Shown piece after piece: positions 29,222 to 37,235 of a stretch of 62,187 nt of DNA; the stretch's first letter is position 1; the number at the start of each line of letters is the position of its first letter. The stretch spans positions 1-62,187 of the forward strand of contig JAJDNO010000019.1 of NCBI GenBank assembly GCA_022340615.1. The letters run 5' to 3'. The translations under genes were made by a program, and so were the position numbers. The stretch comes from Gallionella sp. (GTDB lineage Bacteria; Pseudomonadota; Gammaproteobacteria; Burkholderiales; Gallionellaceae). The notes under the pieces are model-generated. The model saw only the letters and a list, made by a program, of their open reading frames with translations, made no database searches and was not told where the DNA came from.

Positions 29222-30715
29222 CTAAAAGCGTTCCAGTTCGGGATGCGGCAGCTGCCCGTGGTGCACGTGCATCGCGCCGAATTCGGCGCAGCGGTGCAGC
29301 GTCGGTACCGCCTTGCCGGGATTGAGCAGGCCGGTAGGGTCGAACGCGGCCTTGACGGCATGGAACTGGGCCAATTCCGCGCTGCGGAACTGCACGCACA
29401 TCTGGTCGATCTTCTCGATGCCGACGCCGTGCTCGCCGGTGATCGTGCCGCCGACTTCCACGCACAGCTGCAGGATGCTGCTGCCGAATTCCTCGGTACG
29501 TTCCAGTTCACCGGCCTTGTTGGCGTCGAACAGGATCAGCGGATGCAGATTGCCGTCGCCGGCATGGAACACGTTGGCGACCGCGAGGCCGTATTCCGCG
29601 GACATCTCGCTGATGCGACGCAGCACATGGGGCAGCTGGCGGCGCGGTATCGTGCCGTCCATGCAGTAATAATCCGGACAGATCCGCCCCACCGCGGGGA
29701 AAGCCGACTTGCGGCCTTTCCAGAACAGCTGCCGTTCGGCCTCGTCCGCCGCGGTACGCACTTCGGTCGCGCCGCATTCGGACAATATGCTGCGCACCGC
29801 CATGATGTATTCGGAAACCTCGGCATGGGTGCCGTCAAGTTCGCACAGCAGGATCGCTTCGGCATCGCGAGGATACCCCGCATGCACGAAATCCTCGGCA
29901 GCCTGGATCGCGAGCCTGTCCATCATTTCCAGCCCGGCGGGAATAATGCCGGCAGAAATGATGGAACCGACTGCCTCGCCGGCTTTTACCACATCGTCGA
30001 ACGCGGCGAGCACGACTTGGGCGCGTTCCGGCCTGGCCAGCAATTTCACGGTGACCTCGACGATCACGCCGAGCATGCCTTCGGAGCCGGTCATCAGTGC
30101 GAGCAGGTCGTAGCCCGGCGAATCCAGCGTCTCCGCGCCGATGGTGAGCAGCTCGCCTTCCGCGGTGACCACTTTCAGCATCAGGATGTTGTGCACCGTC
30201 AGGCCGTATTTCAGGCAATGCACACCGCCGGAGTTTTCCGCGACATTGCCGCCTATGGTGCACGCGATCTGCGACGACGGGTCGGGCGCGTAATACATGC
30301 CAAAGGCTGCCGCAGCTTCGGATATCGCGAGGTTGCGCACGCCGGGCTGCACGGTCGCAATCGCGTTGTCAGCATCGATGTTCAGGATGTTCCTGAACTT
30401 GGCGAGGCTAAGCAGCACCCCATTGTCGAGCGGCAGTGCGCCGCCGGACAGGCCGGTGCCTGCACCGCGCGCGACCACCGGCACCTGCCAGTCATGGCAC
30501 AGCCGCATGATGCTCTGTACCTGCTCTATGGTTTCCGGCAGCGCGACCACCATCGGCAACTGGCGGTACACCGACAGTCCGTCGCATTCGAACGGGCGCA
30601 GGTCCTCGGCATCGACCAGCAGCGATTCGGGGGGCAATATTCCGCGCAGTGCCCTGACCAGTCCGCTGCGCGCTTCGTTGATCTGTGGGGCTTTGTTTTT
30701 GTGTTGATGTGACAA
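29222..30715 (-). CDS. glcD: Glycolate oxidase subunit GlcD
   Basis: The product is 497 aa, starting at TTG 30715 with GGAG six bases upstream. This is the main FAD-linked dehydrogenase: ARGAGTGLSGGALP, GGNVAENSGGVHCLKYG and GSEGMLGVI in the FAD domain, and HAGDGNLHPLI and GEHGVGIEK in the C-terminal domain. With glcE and glcF it makes a complete enzyme, used in 2-phosphoglycolate salvage in autotrophs. Confidence 0.96.
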   Translation of the reverse strand: MSHQHKNKAPQINEARSGLVRALRGILPPESLLVDAEDLRPFECDGLSVYRQLPMVVALPETIEQVQSIMRLCHDWQVPVVARGAGTGLSGGALPLDNGVLLSLAKFRNILNIDADNAIATVQPGVRNLAISEAAAAFGMYYAPDPSSQIACTIGGNVAENSGGVHCLKYGLTVHNILMLKVVTAEGELLTIGAETLDSPGYDLLALMTGSEGMLGVIVEVTVKLLARPERAQVVLAAFDDVVKAGEAVGSIISAGIIPAGLEMMDRLAIQAAEDFVHAGYPRDAEAILLCELDGTHAEVSEYIMAVRSILSECGATEVRTAADEAERQLFWKGRKSAFPAVGRICPDYYCMDGTIPRRQLPHVLRRISEMSAEYGLAVANVFHAGDGNLHPLILFDANKAGELERTEEFGSSILQLCVEVGGTITGEHGVGIEKIDQMCVQFRSAELAQFHAVKAAFDPTGLLNPGKAVPTLHRCAEFGAMHVHHGQLPHPELERF

Positions 30716-30811
30716 GATGACTCCGGGGACATGCGTTTTAATTATTTAATGGTGCAAGTATAGCAAATTAGTCGAGTATTAAATTCCTGCGGCTTGAGAA
30801 GTGATGTGGAA

Positions 30812-31702
30812 TCATTCTTCGGCGGGCTGCTCAGAGCGTGCCATCGTATATGCAAATCCGATCACGGCACCCCAGCCAAGTCTGCGCCTGACCAGCGGGC
30901 TGTCTCGGTTGGCGGCGCCTGCCAGGGACTCGATCCGGAAGCTGTAAAACAGGCGCAAATCCGGCGATACCGAATGTGACACGAACAGCCCTGCGCGCAA
31001 CGCAAACAGGCCGCCCTTGGCTGAATAACTGTTGCGGGTCGGCGTCGCGTCGCCCGGCGACACGCCATAAAAAGTGTCTGCCAGCGTCGTGTCGCCGAAA
31101 AGCATGCCCAGGTTCGTTGATAGTAACCAGTGCTCGCGCAGGCGCGTGTCGCGTACCCATTCCGGCTCGAACGTTATGCCTCGCGAAACAAAACCATGGC
31201 TGACGTCGATCACTTCACGCAGCGGGAACTGGAAACGCGAATCACGGCGGATATCTGCAAGGTTGCCCAGGTTGACTTTCAGCCGCGGACCGAACTCGAT
31301 CAGCGTTCCCAGGTTAGCCATGCCCTGCCTTGCAGCTATGTCGGACGATGGTGAACCCAGACTGGCGGCAAAACCCAGATCCAGTTCGGTGCGCGGCGTT
31401 TTCAGCGCGCGCAAGCCGACGTTGCCGCGCTCGGCACGCAGATACTTGCCGCGGTAGATCAGGTACGGCAGGCCCAGCAATCGGCTGACGCGCTCCTCGG
31501 AACCGGGATAGGCCGGTTGCGTGATAGCCAGGCCGAGCAGCCCGGCTTCCCATAGCGGCCGACCGGCTGCTGCCGCTGGCGGGGTGGTATCCCGGGCAGG
31601 GACGGTGGCGACCGGGGTATCCGCCGGCTGCTCACCCCGGGCAAATGCAGCGGCGGTCATCAAGCAGCCTGCCGCCAGTATCGTGATGCTCCTGCGTATC
31701 AT
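30812..31702 (-). CDS. MipA/OmpV family outer-membrane protein
   Basis: The product is 296 aa from the ATG at 31702, which has GGAGG six bases upstream and shares its A with the stop of the preceding gene. A signal peptide ends AFA, an Ala/Pro-rich linker follows, then a barrel: AITQPAYPGSEE, LLGLPYLIYRGKYL and a terminal GFAYTMARS. MipA links MltA and PBP1B in E. coli, but most family members are simply small barrels of unknown role. Confidence 0.87.
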   Translation of the reverse strand: MIRRSITILAAGCLMTAAAFARGEQPADTPVATVPARDTTPPAAAAGRPLWEAGLLGLAITQPAYPGSEERVSRLLGLPYLIYRGKYLRAERGNVGLRALKTPRTELDLGFAASLGSPSSDIAARQGMANLGTLIEFGPRLKVNLGNLADIRRDSRFQFPLREVIDVSHGFVSRGITFEPEWVRDTRLREHWLLSTNLGMLFGDTTLADTFYGVSPGDATPTRNSYSAKGGLFALRAGLFVSHSVSPDLRLFYSFRIESLAGAANRDSPLVRRRLGWGAVIGFAYTMARSEQPAEE

Positions 31703-32613
31703 CAATTTCCTCCTGGCCGGGACTGTTCGGCAGGAATATCGACGGAACCACCGCCCGTCGATTTGATCCCGGAGCTGAGCTTGCGCAGCTCATCGATGTA
31801 ACGGGACAGCTGTTTGTTCAGGTGGGCTTTCTGCCTTGCGGTAAGCATCCACTGGATGTGCGCGATCATTTCATCGTCGGCGGTTTCGAACGAATGGATG
31901 GCAATTTGCTGCTGGCTTGTCCGGGTCGCGTCGGGAGTCATCAGCCACAGCGATATGAATGAGGCAATCCGGTCTGCGCCGGCGTGCTCGTTCAGCATGC
32001 TGATCAGCCTGCGCTGGTTCGTATAGCGCTGCTCCAGGTATATTTCCCGGACTGAGGGCAGATGCCGGCTCATTTCCCTGACCTGTTTGCGTTGATCGCG
32101 GCTCAGTTTCCCGACCAGTCCTTCCAGGAAATCCAGAGTATCGTCGGCGCGTTTGTCCAGGTATGCTTTGCGGCCCAAATCCTGCAGTTCCTGCATTTGC
32201 TTGCTGTTTTCCTTCGCAAGATTGTCGCTCAGTTCCCGGATCTGCCGGCTGTCCAGGCTGCTCAATAATTCTGCTGCCGGCCTGACCGCGGGCCGCAGGG
32301 TTTGGTGGTACAGATCCAGCAGCTGTGCCCTGAGCTGCGCGATTCTGCCGATCTGCAGCAGGCCGTCATACTGGGCCGCGCCGTTCAGGTTTTGCAGAAA
32401 AACAATGTATTCGGGCAGCGCATGCTTGCGATGCCAGTCCAGGTAAACGGATATGTCCCGGCGTATCGTTGCTTCCTGGCCGGCATTGAATGAAACATAG
32501 CCGTCGATCCTGTGCTGCAGATACCAGTCAGCATTGCGGTACAGCAGGCTGACCGTACTGCAGCCGGAACCGAACAGTGCAACAGCGAGAAAAATGAGTA
32601 CCGATTTTTTCAT
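31702..32613 (-). CDS. DUF6279 family lipoprotein
   Basis: The product is 303 aa from the ATG at 32613. A lipobox (LFGSGC) marks Cys18 as the lipid site. The rest is almost wholly alpha-helical, with long charged helices and the WYLQHRIDGYVSF opening seen in this family. It is likely anchored to the outer membrane. It is coupled to the MipA-like gene by a TGATG junction. Function is unknown. Confidence 0.82.
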   Translation of the reverse strand: MKKSVLIFLAVALFGSGCSTVSLLYRNADWYLQHRIDGYVSFNAGQEATIRRDISVYLDWHRKHALPEYIVFLQNLNGAAQYDGLLQIGRIAQLRAQLLDLYHQTLRPAVRPAAELLSSLDSRQIRELSDNLAKENSKQMQELQDLGRKAYLDKRADDTLDFLEGLVGKLSRDQRKQVREMSRHLPSVREIYLEQRYTNQRRLISMLNEHAGADRIASFISLWLMTPDATRTSQQQIAIHSFETADDEMIAHIQWMLTARQKAHLNKQLSRYIDELRKLSSGIKSTGGGSVDIPAEQSRPGGN

Positions 32614-32777
32614 GGCCCCTGTTTGTGCTATTAATCCACCGCCCAAAAAGGGTAACATGAAACCCCGGGCCGCAGGACCGGGCCGGTCGAAGAAGGGGTG
32701 GCGACTTTCTGTTCGACTGTATCCCGCTGCAAGGCGGCACGAACTGACGAAACGAAAAAGCCGGGAAAGGATGCACG

Positions 32778-33383
32778 ATGGCAAGCAGCTGGGACGAGCG
32801 TTATGCAAGCGAAGATTACCTGTTCGGAACCGAACCGAACGCATTCCTGGTGTCGCAGCGGGATTTGCTGAAACCGGGCATGAGCTGCCTGGCAGTTGCG
32901 GACGGCGAGGGCCGCAACGGCGTGTGGCTGGCGCAGCAGGGATTGCAGGTGCTGTCGGTCGAAGCCTCCGCGGTCGCGCTGGAAAAGGCGAAGAAACTCG
33001 CCAGGCAGCGCGGTGCGTCTATCGAATTCGAACAGGCCGACCTGGCGCAGTGGCAATGGGGCGAAAACCGTTTCGATCTGGTAGCCGCGATCTTCATCCA
33101 GTTTGCGCCACCGGCGCTGCGCGAACAGATGTTTGCCGGTATCAAGCGCTGCCTGAAACCGGGCGGGCTGCTGTTGCTGCAGGGCTATACGCCGCGGCAG
33201 CTGGAATACAAAACCGGCGGACCGCCGCTGGCCGAGAACATGTACACTGCCGACCTGTTGCGCAATGCGTTCGGCGAAATGGAAATCATCCATCTGCGCG
33301 AACACGATGACCACATCGGCGAAGGGACCGGGCACAGCGGCATGTCGGCTTTGATTGATCTGGTGGCACGCAAACAAATTTAA
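32778..33383 (+). CDS. Class I SAM-dependent methyltransferase
   Basis: The product is 201 aa, preceded by AAAGGATGCACG. The N-terminal WDERYASEDYLFGTEPNAFL, the SAM loop CLAVADGEGRNGVWLA and the acidic VEAS fit the TehB/thiol-methyltransferase-like small methylases. The substrate is unknown; tellurite or thiol methylation is possible by similarity. It is divergent from the DUF6279 gene. Confidence 0.85.
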   Translation: MASSWDERYASEDYLFGTEPNAFLVSQRDLLKPGMSCLAVADGEGRNGVWLAQQGLQVLSVEASAVALEKAKKLARQRGASIEFEQADLAQWQWGENRFDLVAAIFIQFAPPALREQMFAGIKRCLKPGGLLLLQGYTPRQLEYKTGGPPLAENMYTADLLRNAFGEMEIIHLREHDDHIGEGTGHSGMSALIDLVARKQI

Positions 33384-33419
33384 TGCATGAATATTAATTT
33401 CAATAATTAAGGGGGAGCC

Positions 33420-33908
33420 ATGTTGTCAGCACATCCAGCAAAGTCATTTTTCATTTTCATTTTCAGTTTCCTGCTCCTGGCGGGTTGTTCGACCGGGGGA
33501 GACCGCATGTCTCCGTCCGCCGGAATTGCGCCTTTCAAGGTCGAATCCGTTCCGGCCGGAGCGGAGGTCTATGTGATGGGCAATAAAATGGGCGTGACGC
33601 CGATGCAGCTCAGTCGTACGGACGTGTTTCCGAACCTCTATCCCAGGGAAAAGGAATCACTGTACGGCAAGGTGACCCTCAGGAAGGAAGGATGCAAGGA
33701 TTACACCCGGGAGGTCAGCGGCGACATCACCGGCTTCGGCCTGCACGCGAAACTCGACTGTGCCAGCCCCGCACCGTCCACGGCAGCACAGCCACCCAGC
33801 GAAACGGTTGAGCAGCGGCTGGACAAGGTCAAGGAACTGCTGAACAAGGGTCTGATCAGCGATGACGAAGCGAAGAAGGCCAGAGAGCGCATCCTGAACA
33901 GCCTTTGA
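33420..33908 (+). CDS. Lipoprotein with PEGA-like domain and SHOCT-like tail
   Basis: The product is 162 aa with a lipobox (LLLAGC). Residues 40-115 form a PEGA-like strand domain (VESVPAGAEVYVMGNKMGVTP, KVTLRKEGC). The last 30 residues (RLDKVKELLNKGLISDDEAK... ILNSL) are a SHOCT-like helix pair, closely similar to the tail of the secreted protein at 4135-5310. GGGGGAG lies upstream. It precedes the hydrolase gene by six bases. Function is unknown. Confidence 0.75.
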   Translation: MLSAHPAKSFFIFIFSFLLLAGCSTGGDRMSPSAGIAPFKVESVPAGAEVYVMGNKMGVTPMQLSRTDVFPNLYPREKESLYGKVTLRKEGCKDYTREVSGDITGFGLHAKLDCASPAPSTAAQPPSETVEQRLDKVKELLNKGLISDDEAKKARERILNSL

Positions 33909-33914
33909 TCACCC

Positions 33915-34808
33915 ATGGCAACGAAGCAGATCATCTATGTGCCGGGAAAAAACCCGAAGCCCGAGGCTGAACTGCACCGTGAACTGCTCTGGCGTACGCT
34001 GGTCGAGGGGGTGCGCCGCGCCGACCGTTCGATGGCCGGGGAAATTCAGGGCTGCTACCCGCAATTCCATCTGGTCAGCTGGAACTATCTTTATTACCAC
34101 AAATACAAGGATATCACCCTCGATATCCCGTGGATCGATGCGCTGATCAACACGCACGGGCCGACGCAGCAGGACATGAGCGAGGCCCGAGCGTGGAACA
34201 TCTGGCTGAGCCGTTTCATGCTGACGCTGGCAGACCACGTTCCATGGCTGATACGAATATTGCCCGAAGAGGTGCGCGGAACCGCGCGGGAGATGGATCG
34301 CTATTTCAACAATAGCGACGGCGTCGCTCGCAGGATACGCGATTTGTTGAAACAGGCACTGCGGCAGGCGCTCGATCGGCAGGACAATGTGCTACTGATC
34401 GGTCACAGCCTCGGTTCCGTGATCGCATACGATACGCTCTGGGAGCTGTCGAATCTGGACGGGGTAACCGGCAAAGTCGATTTCCTGACGCTCGGCAGCC
34501 CGATGGGGCTGCATTACTTCCAGCACCGCCTGCTGGGAATGAATGGCAATGCCAAAAAGAGCTATCCTTCACTGATCCGCCACTGGGTAAATTTTTCGGC
34601 GGAGGGTGACGTGGCGTCGCTCAATCAGAATCTGAAGGAGAGTTTCAGCCCGATGCTGGAACTGGGCCTGGTCGAGTCGATTCAGGATCATTGCCACGGC
34701 ATCTACAACTTCTTTCGCAACGATGTCGGCCTCAATTGCCATCGTTCTTACGGCTACCTGGTGAACCCCGCTGTTGGAAGCAGCATAGCGGACTGGTGGA
34801 AACACTGA
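33915..34808 (+). CDS. Alpha/beta hydrolase-like protein
   Basis: The product is 297 aa. The nucleophile elbow is GHSLGS with Ser165; an N-terminal IIYVPGKNPKP strand and a mid-protein helical insert are visible. There is no signal peptide, so it is cytoplasmic. The C-terminus carries DHCHGIYNFFRNDVG, which may supply the catalytic His. It resembles uncharacterised lipase-like proteins. It is probably coexpressed with the lipoprotein before it. Confidence 0.75.
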   Translation: MATKQIIYVPGKNPKPEAELHRELLWRTLVEGVRRADRSMAGEIQGCYPQFHLVSWNYLYYHKYKDITLDIPWIDALINTHGPTQQDMSEARAWNIWLSRFMLTLADHVPWLIRILPEEVRGTAREMDRYFNNSDGVARRIRDLLKQALRQALDRQDNVLLIGHSLGSVIAYDTLWELSNLDGVTGKVDFLTLGSPMGLHYFQHRLLGMNGNAKKSYPSLIRHWVNFSAEGDVASLNQNLKESFSPMLELGLVESIQDHCHGIYNFFRNDVGLNCHRSYGYLVNPAVGSSIADWWKH

Positions 34809-34851
34809 TGCTGCGCGGATGCAACCCGCAAGACTGGTCTGGCTGTGTCGA

Positions 34852-35340
34852 TCAGCGTTTAGTGTAAGTGCCGCCCCAGACGAATTCTTTCAGTATCGCC
34901 ATCTGTTGCGCGTTCTGTTGCAGGCTGGTGTTCTCGGCCTTCAGGAAGTCGAGAAGGAACTTGATCTTGATATGGGTCTTGACCCGGGCGGACACGATGG
35001 GCGCGCTGATCGGCTTGTGGATGAAATCCGATGCGCCGACCGCAAAACCGCGTTCCTCGTCCTCGACATCGGTCTTTGCGGTGATGAAGATCACCGGCAC
35101 ATCTTCCAGCCGGGGATCGGCTTTCAGGCGGCGGCAAATCTCGAACCCGTCGATTTGTGGCATCATTACGTCGAGCAGTATCAGGTCGGGCGGACTGGCG
35201 AATGCATACTCAAGCGCCTGAGTGGAGTCGCTGAACATTTTCAAAGAATAATCCTTTGACAGTATCGATTCCAATATCATCAGATTATCAGCGGCATCAT
35301 CGACTACCAGAATGCTGGGGCGACTTTTCGAATCTTGCAT
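34852..35340 (-). CDS. Single-domain response regulator (twin A)
   Basis: The product is 162 aa from the ATG at 35340 (AGGAGAATAAA upstream). A full REC domain has acidic VVDDA, phosphoacceptor Asp57 (LILLDVMMP), Thr/Ser in FITAK and Lys in HKPI. No DNA-binding output follows, only a helical tail of about 40 residues. The REC part is about three-quarters identical by eye to the regulator at 40112-40612. It is divergent from the porin-kinase genes. Confidence 0.92.
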   Translation of the reverse strand: MQDSKSRPSILVVDDAADNLMILESILSKDYSLKMFSDSTQALEYAFASPPDLILLDVMMPQIDGFEICRRLKADPRLEDVPVIFITAKTDVEDEERGFAVGASDFIHKPISAPIVSARVKTHIKIKFLLDFLKAENTSLQQNAQQMAILKEFVWGGTYTKR

Positions 35341-35637
35341 TTTATTCTCCTGAATACGATCACACGGGCCCATCGCTTTCCGGCTCGCCCGGCAGGCGTT
35401 GCGGAATCAATCGGCAGGTAGCGCGTCACATCGTTGGCAGATGAGGATATAACACCACTCTGGATAACGCAATCTGCATATGCCATCCCGATCGGGCGTA
35501 CACTTGACTTGTACAATTCGGTTTTCCAGTACCGTTCGTTGCGAGCAAAAAATGCACTAGAATAGCTTCATCAATATGACAAACGCCCGGAATTTTTCGA
35601 TGAATGAAGAAATATTTTCTTTCCGCGGGAGTGCATC
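35341..35637. promoter_or_regulatory. Divergent control region of the signalling island
   Basis: This 297-base gap must hold promoters for the minus-strand regulator and for the porin gene. A TAGAAT at about 35560 could be a -10 box, but its -35 is weak. GTACA and TGTAC flank a TTGACT at about 35498-35514, a short 5-bp inverted repeat. No firm operator can be named. Confidence 0.3.
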
Positions 35638-36774
35638 ATGCTCATGAGAAATTCTTCCATCGCCTTGCTCGGCATTCTTGCCTGGGTTGCGAATGCAGGC
35701 GCAGCTGATATAAGTCAGCCACAGCTCACGTTCGGCGGTTTCGGTTCGTTCGGCGTAAGCCATTCAACCATGAGTTCCGGCGACTATGTGGCGGACGGCA
35801 GCATTCCGAGGGGTCCGGGACTGAGCGATTTCCTGTCGACCGCAAACGACAGCCGGATAGCGGCGCATATGTCAGCCCAGATGTCGCAGAAGGTCTCGGT
35901 CGTGATTCAGATTGATTCCGAATACCACACCGGGAACAGCTACGCGCCGGAAGTCGAGTTCGTCAATGTCAAGTATGCGCTCGCTCCGGATACCTCAGTC
36001 CGAGCCGGACGAATTGCATTGCCGACATTCCTGGAATCCGAGAATCGGGATATCGGCTATACCTATGCCTGGATACATCCGCCCGTCGAGGTTTACCGCC
36101 AGGAGCCGGCTTCGCACAGCGACGGTTTCGCGCTCGACTACACGCTGCATGACGGCTCTGGAGTGCATTCGCTGAAAGCCATGATCGGCAGGGCCTCGAT
36201 CGAGACGAGCGATGCAGCGACGGGCGATTCGATGACATCGAAAAATCTGCGGGGAATTTTCGATACTTCCGAATACGGCCCGGCTGTTTTTCATGCAGGC
36301 TACCTGCAGCGCGATACCAATTCCGGTGATTTCCTGAACGGCCAGACCGGGGCGTGGGTGAAAGACCGCGATCTGTCTTTTGGCGTGCAATACGACCCGG
36401 GTGACTGGTTTGCGAAGTCCGAATGGATACAGCGCAAATCGACCTACAAAACCAGCGCGATGTATGTCAGCGCCGGTTATCGCGTGAAGAAGTTCACTCC
36501 CTATCTGACCTATGCGCAAAACAGCCAGGGCTCCATCATTTCGGATTACCCCGCGCCTTCGGCGGAGGCGGCCCGTCTTGCTAACCGGGCACAGCGCACC
36601 ACCAGTATCGGGATGCGCTGGGACTTCATGAAGGATACCGACCTGAAGTTCCAGCTCGACCAGGTAAAACTCAGCGACACCTCGAATGGCTTCCTGGCGA
36701 ATGTGCCGGCCAATGTCACCCTGTACGGGTCGAAGTTCTACGTCATTTCCGCAGTGATTGATTTCATATTCTAG
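35638..36774 (+). CDS. Outer-membrane porin-like protein
   Basis: The product is 378 aa with GGGAG upstream, a signal peptide ending NAGA, and a barrel of about 16 alternating strands ending ...VIDFIF (terminal Phe). FGGFGSFGVSHS and VNVKYAL..DTSVRAGRI are typical of the porin-like families found beside PstS-like proteins. The PstS-like gene begins six bases after its stop. It is likely the entry pore for the ligand of the sensory module. Confidence 0.8.
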   Translation: MLMRNSSIALLGILAWVANAGAADISQPQLTFGGFGSFGVSHSTMSSGDYVADGSIPRGPGLSDFLSTANDSRIAAHMSAQMSQKVSVVIQIDSEYHTGNSYAPEVEFVNVKYALAPDTSVRAGRIALPTFLESENRDIGYTYAWIHPPVEVYRQEPASHSDGFALDYTLHDGSGVHSLKAMIGRASIETSDAATGDSMTSKNLRGIFDTSEYGPAVFHAGYLQRDTNSGDFLNGQTGAWVKDRDLSFGVQYDPGDWFAKSEWIQRKSTYKTSAMYVSAGYRVKKFTPYLTYAQNSQGSIISDYPAPSAEAARLANRAQRTTSIGMRWDFMKDTDLKFQLDQVKLSDTSNGFLANVPANVTLYGSKFYVISAVIDFIF

Positions 36775-36779
36775 ACACG

Positions 36780-37235
36780 ATGAATTTCCCGAAATACCCG
36801 AAAATCGCCGGCAACCGTCTGACACTTGCGCTGATTCTGGCAATGATTGCCGCGAATGCGCATGCGGAGGTGGTCGTCATCGTATCCGCCCAAAGCCCCG
36901 TTACCAGCCTGACGGCCGAGCAGACCGCAAGAATCTTCCTCGACAAGTCCAACACCTTTCCGAATGACGGTGCCGCCTTCCCCATCGACCAGGCCGAAGG
37001 CAGCAAAGCTCGGAACGAGTTCTATGAAAAAGTGGTTCACAAGAATCCCACGCAGCTCTCCGCGTACTGGGCAAGAGTCATCTTCACCGGCAATGGCCAG
37101 CCGCCGGTCGCGCTGGAAGGCAACGTAACAGTCAGGAGGGTCGTCGCAAACAACAGGAATGCGATAGGCTACATCGACAAACGATATCTGAACGGGAGCG
37201 TCAGGGTCGTATTGAGCGTTGAAAATAATGACTGA
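36780..37235 (+). CDS. Short PstS-like periplasmic protein
   Basis: The product is 151 aa with a signal peptide ending AHA. VVVIVSAQSPVTSLTAEQ, then IFLDKSNTFPNG-type and NRNAIGYIDK segments match the phosphate/anion-binding PBP-like family, but at less than half the length of PstS. Its end overlaps the kinase start region by eight bases. With no ABC genes nearby it is more likely a sensor ligand-binding protein than a transporter component. Confidence 0.78.
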   Translation: MNFPKYPKIAGNRLTLALILAMIAANAHAEVVVIVSAQSPVTSLTAEQTARIFLDKSNTFPNDGAAFPIDQAEGSKARNEFYEKVVHKNPTQLSAYWARVIFTGNGQPPVALEGNVTVRRVVANNRNAIGYIDKRYLNGSVRVVLSVENND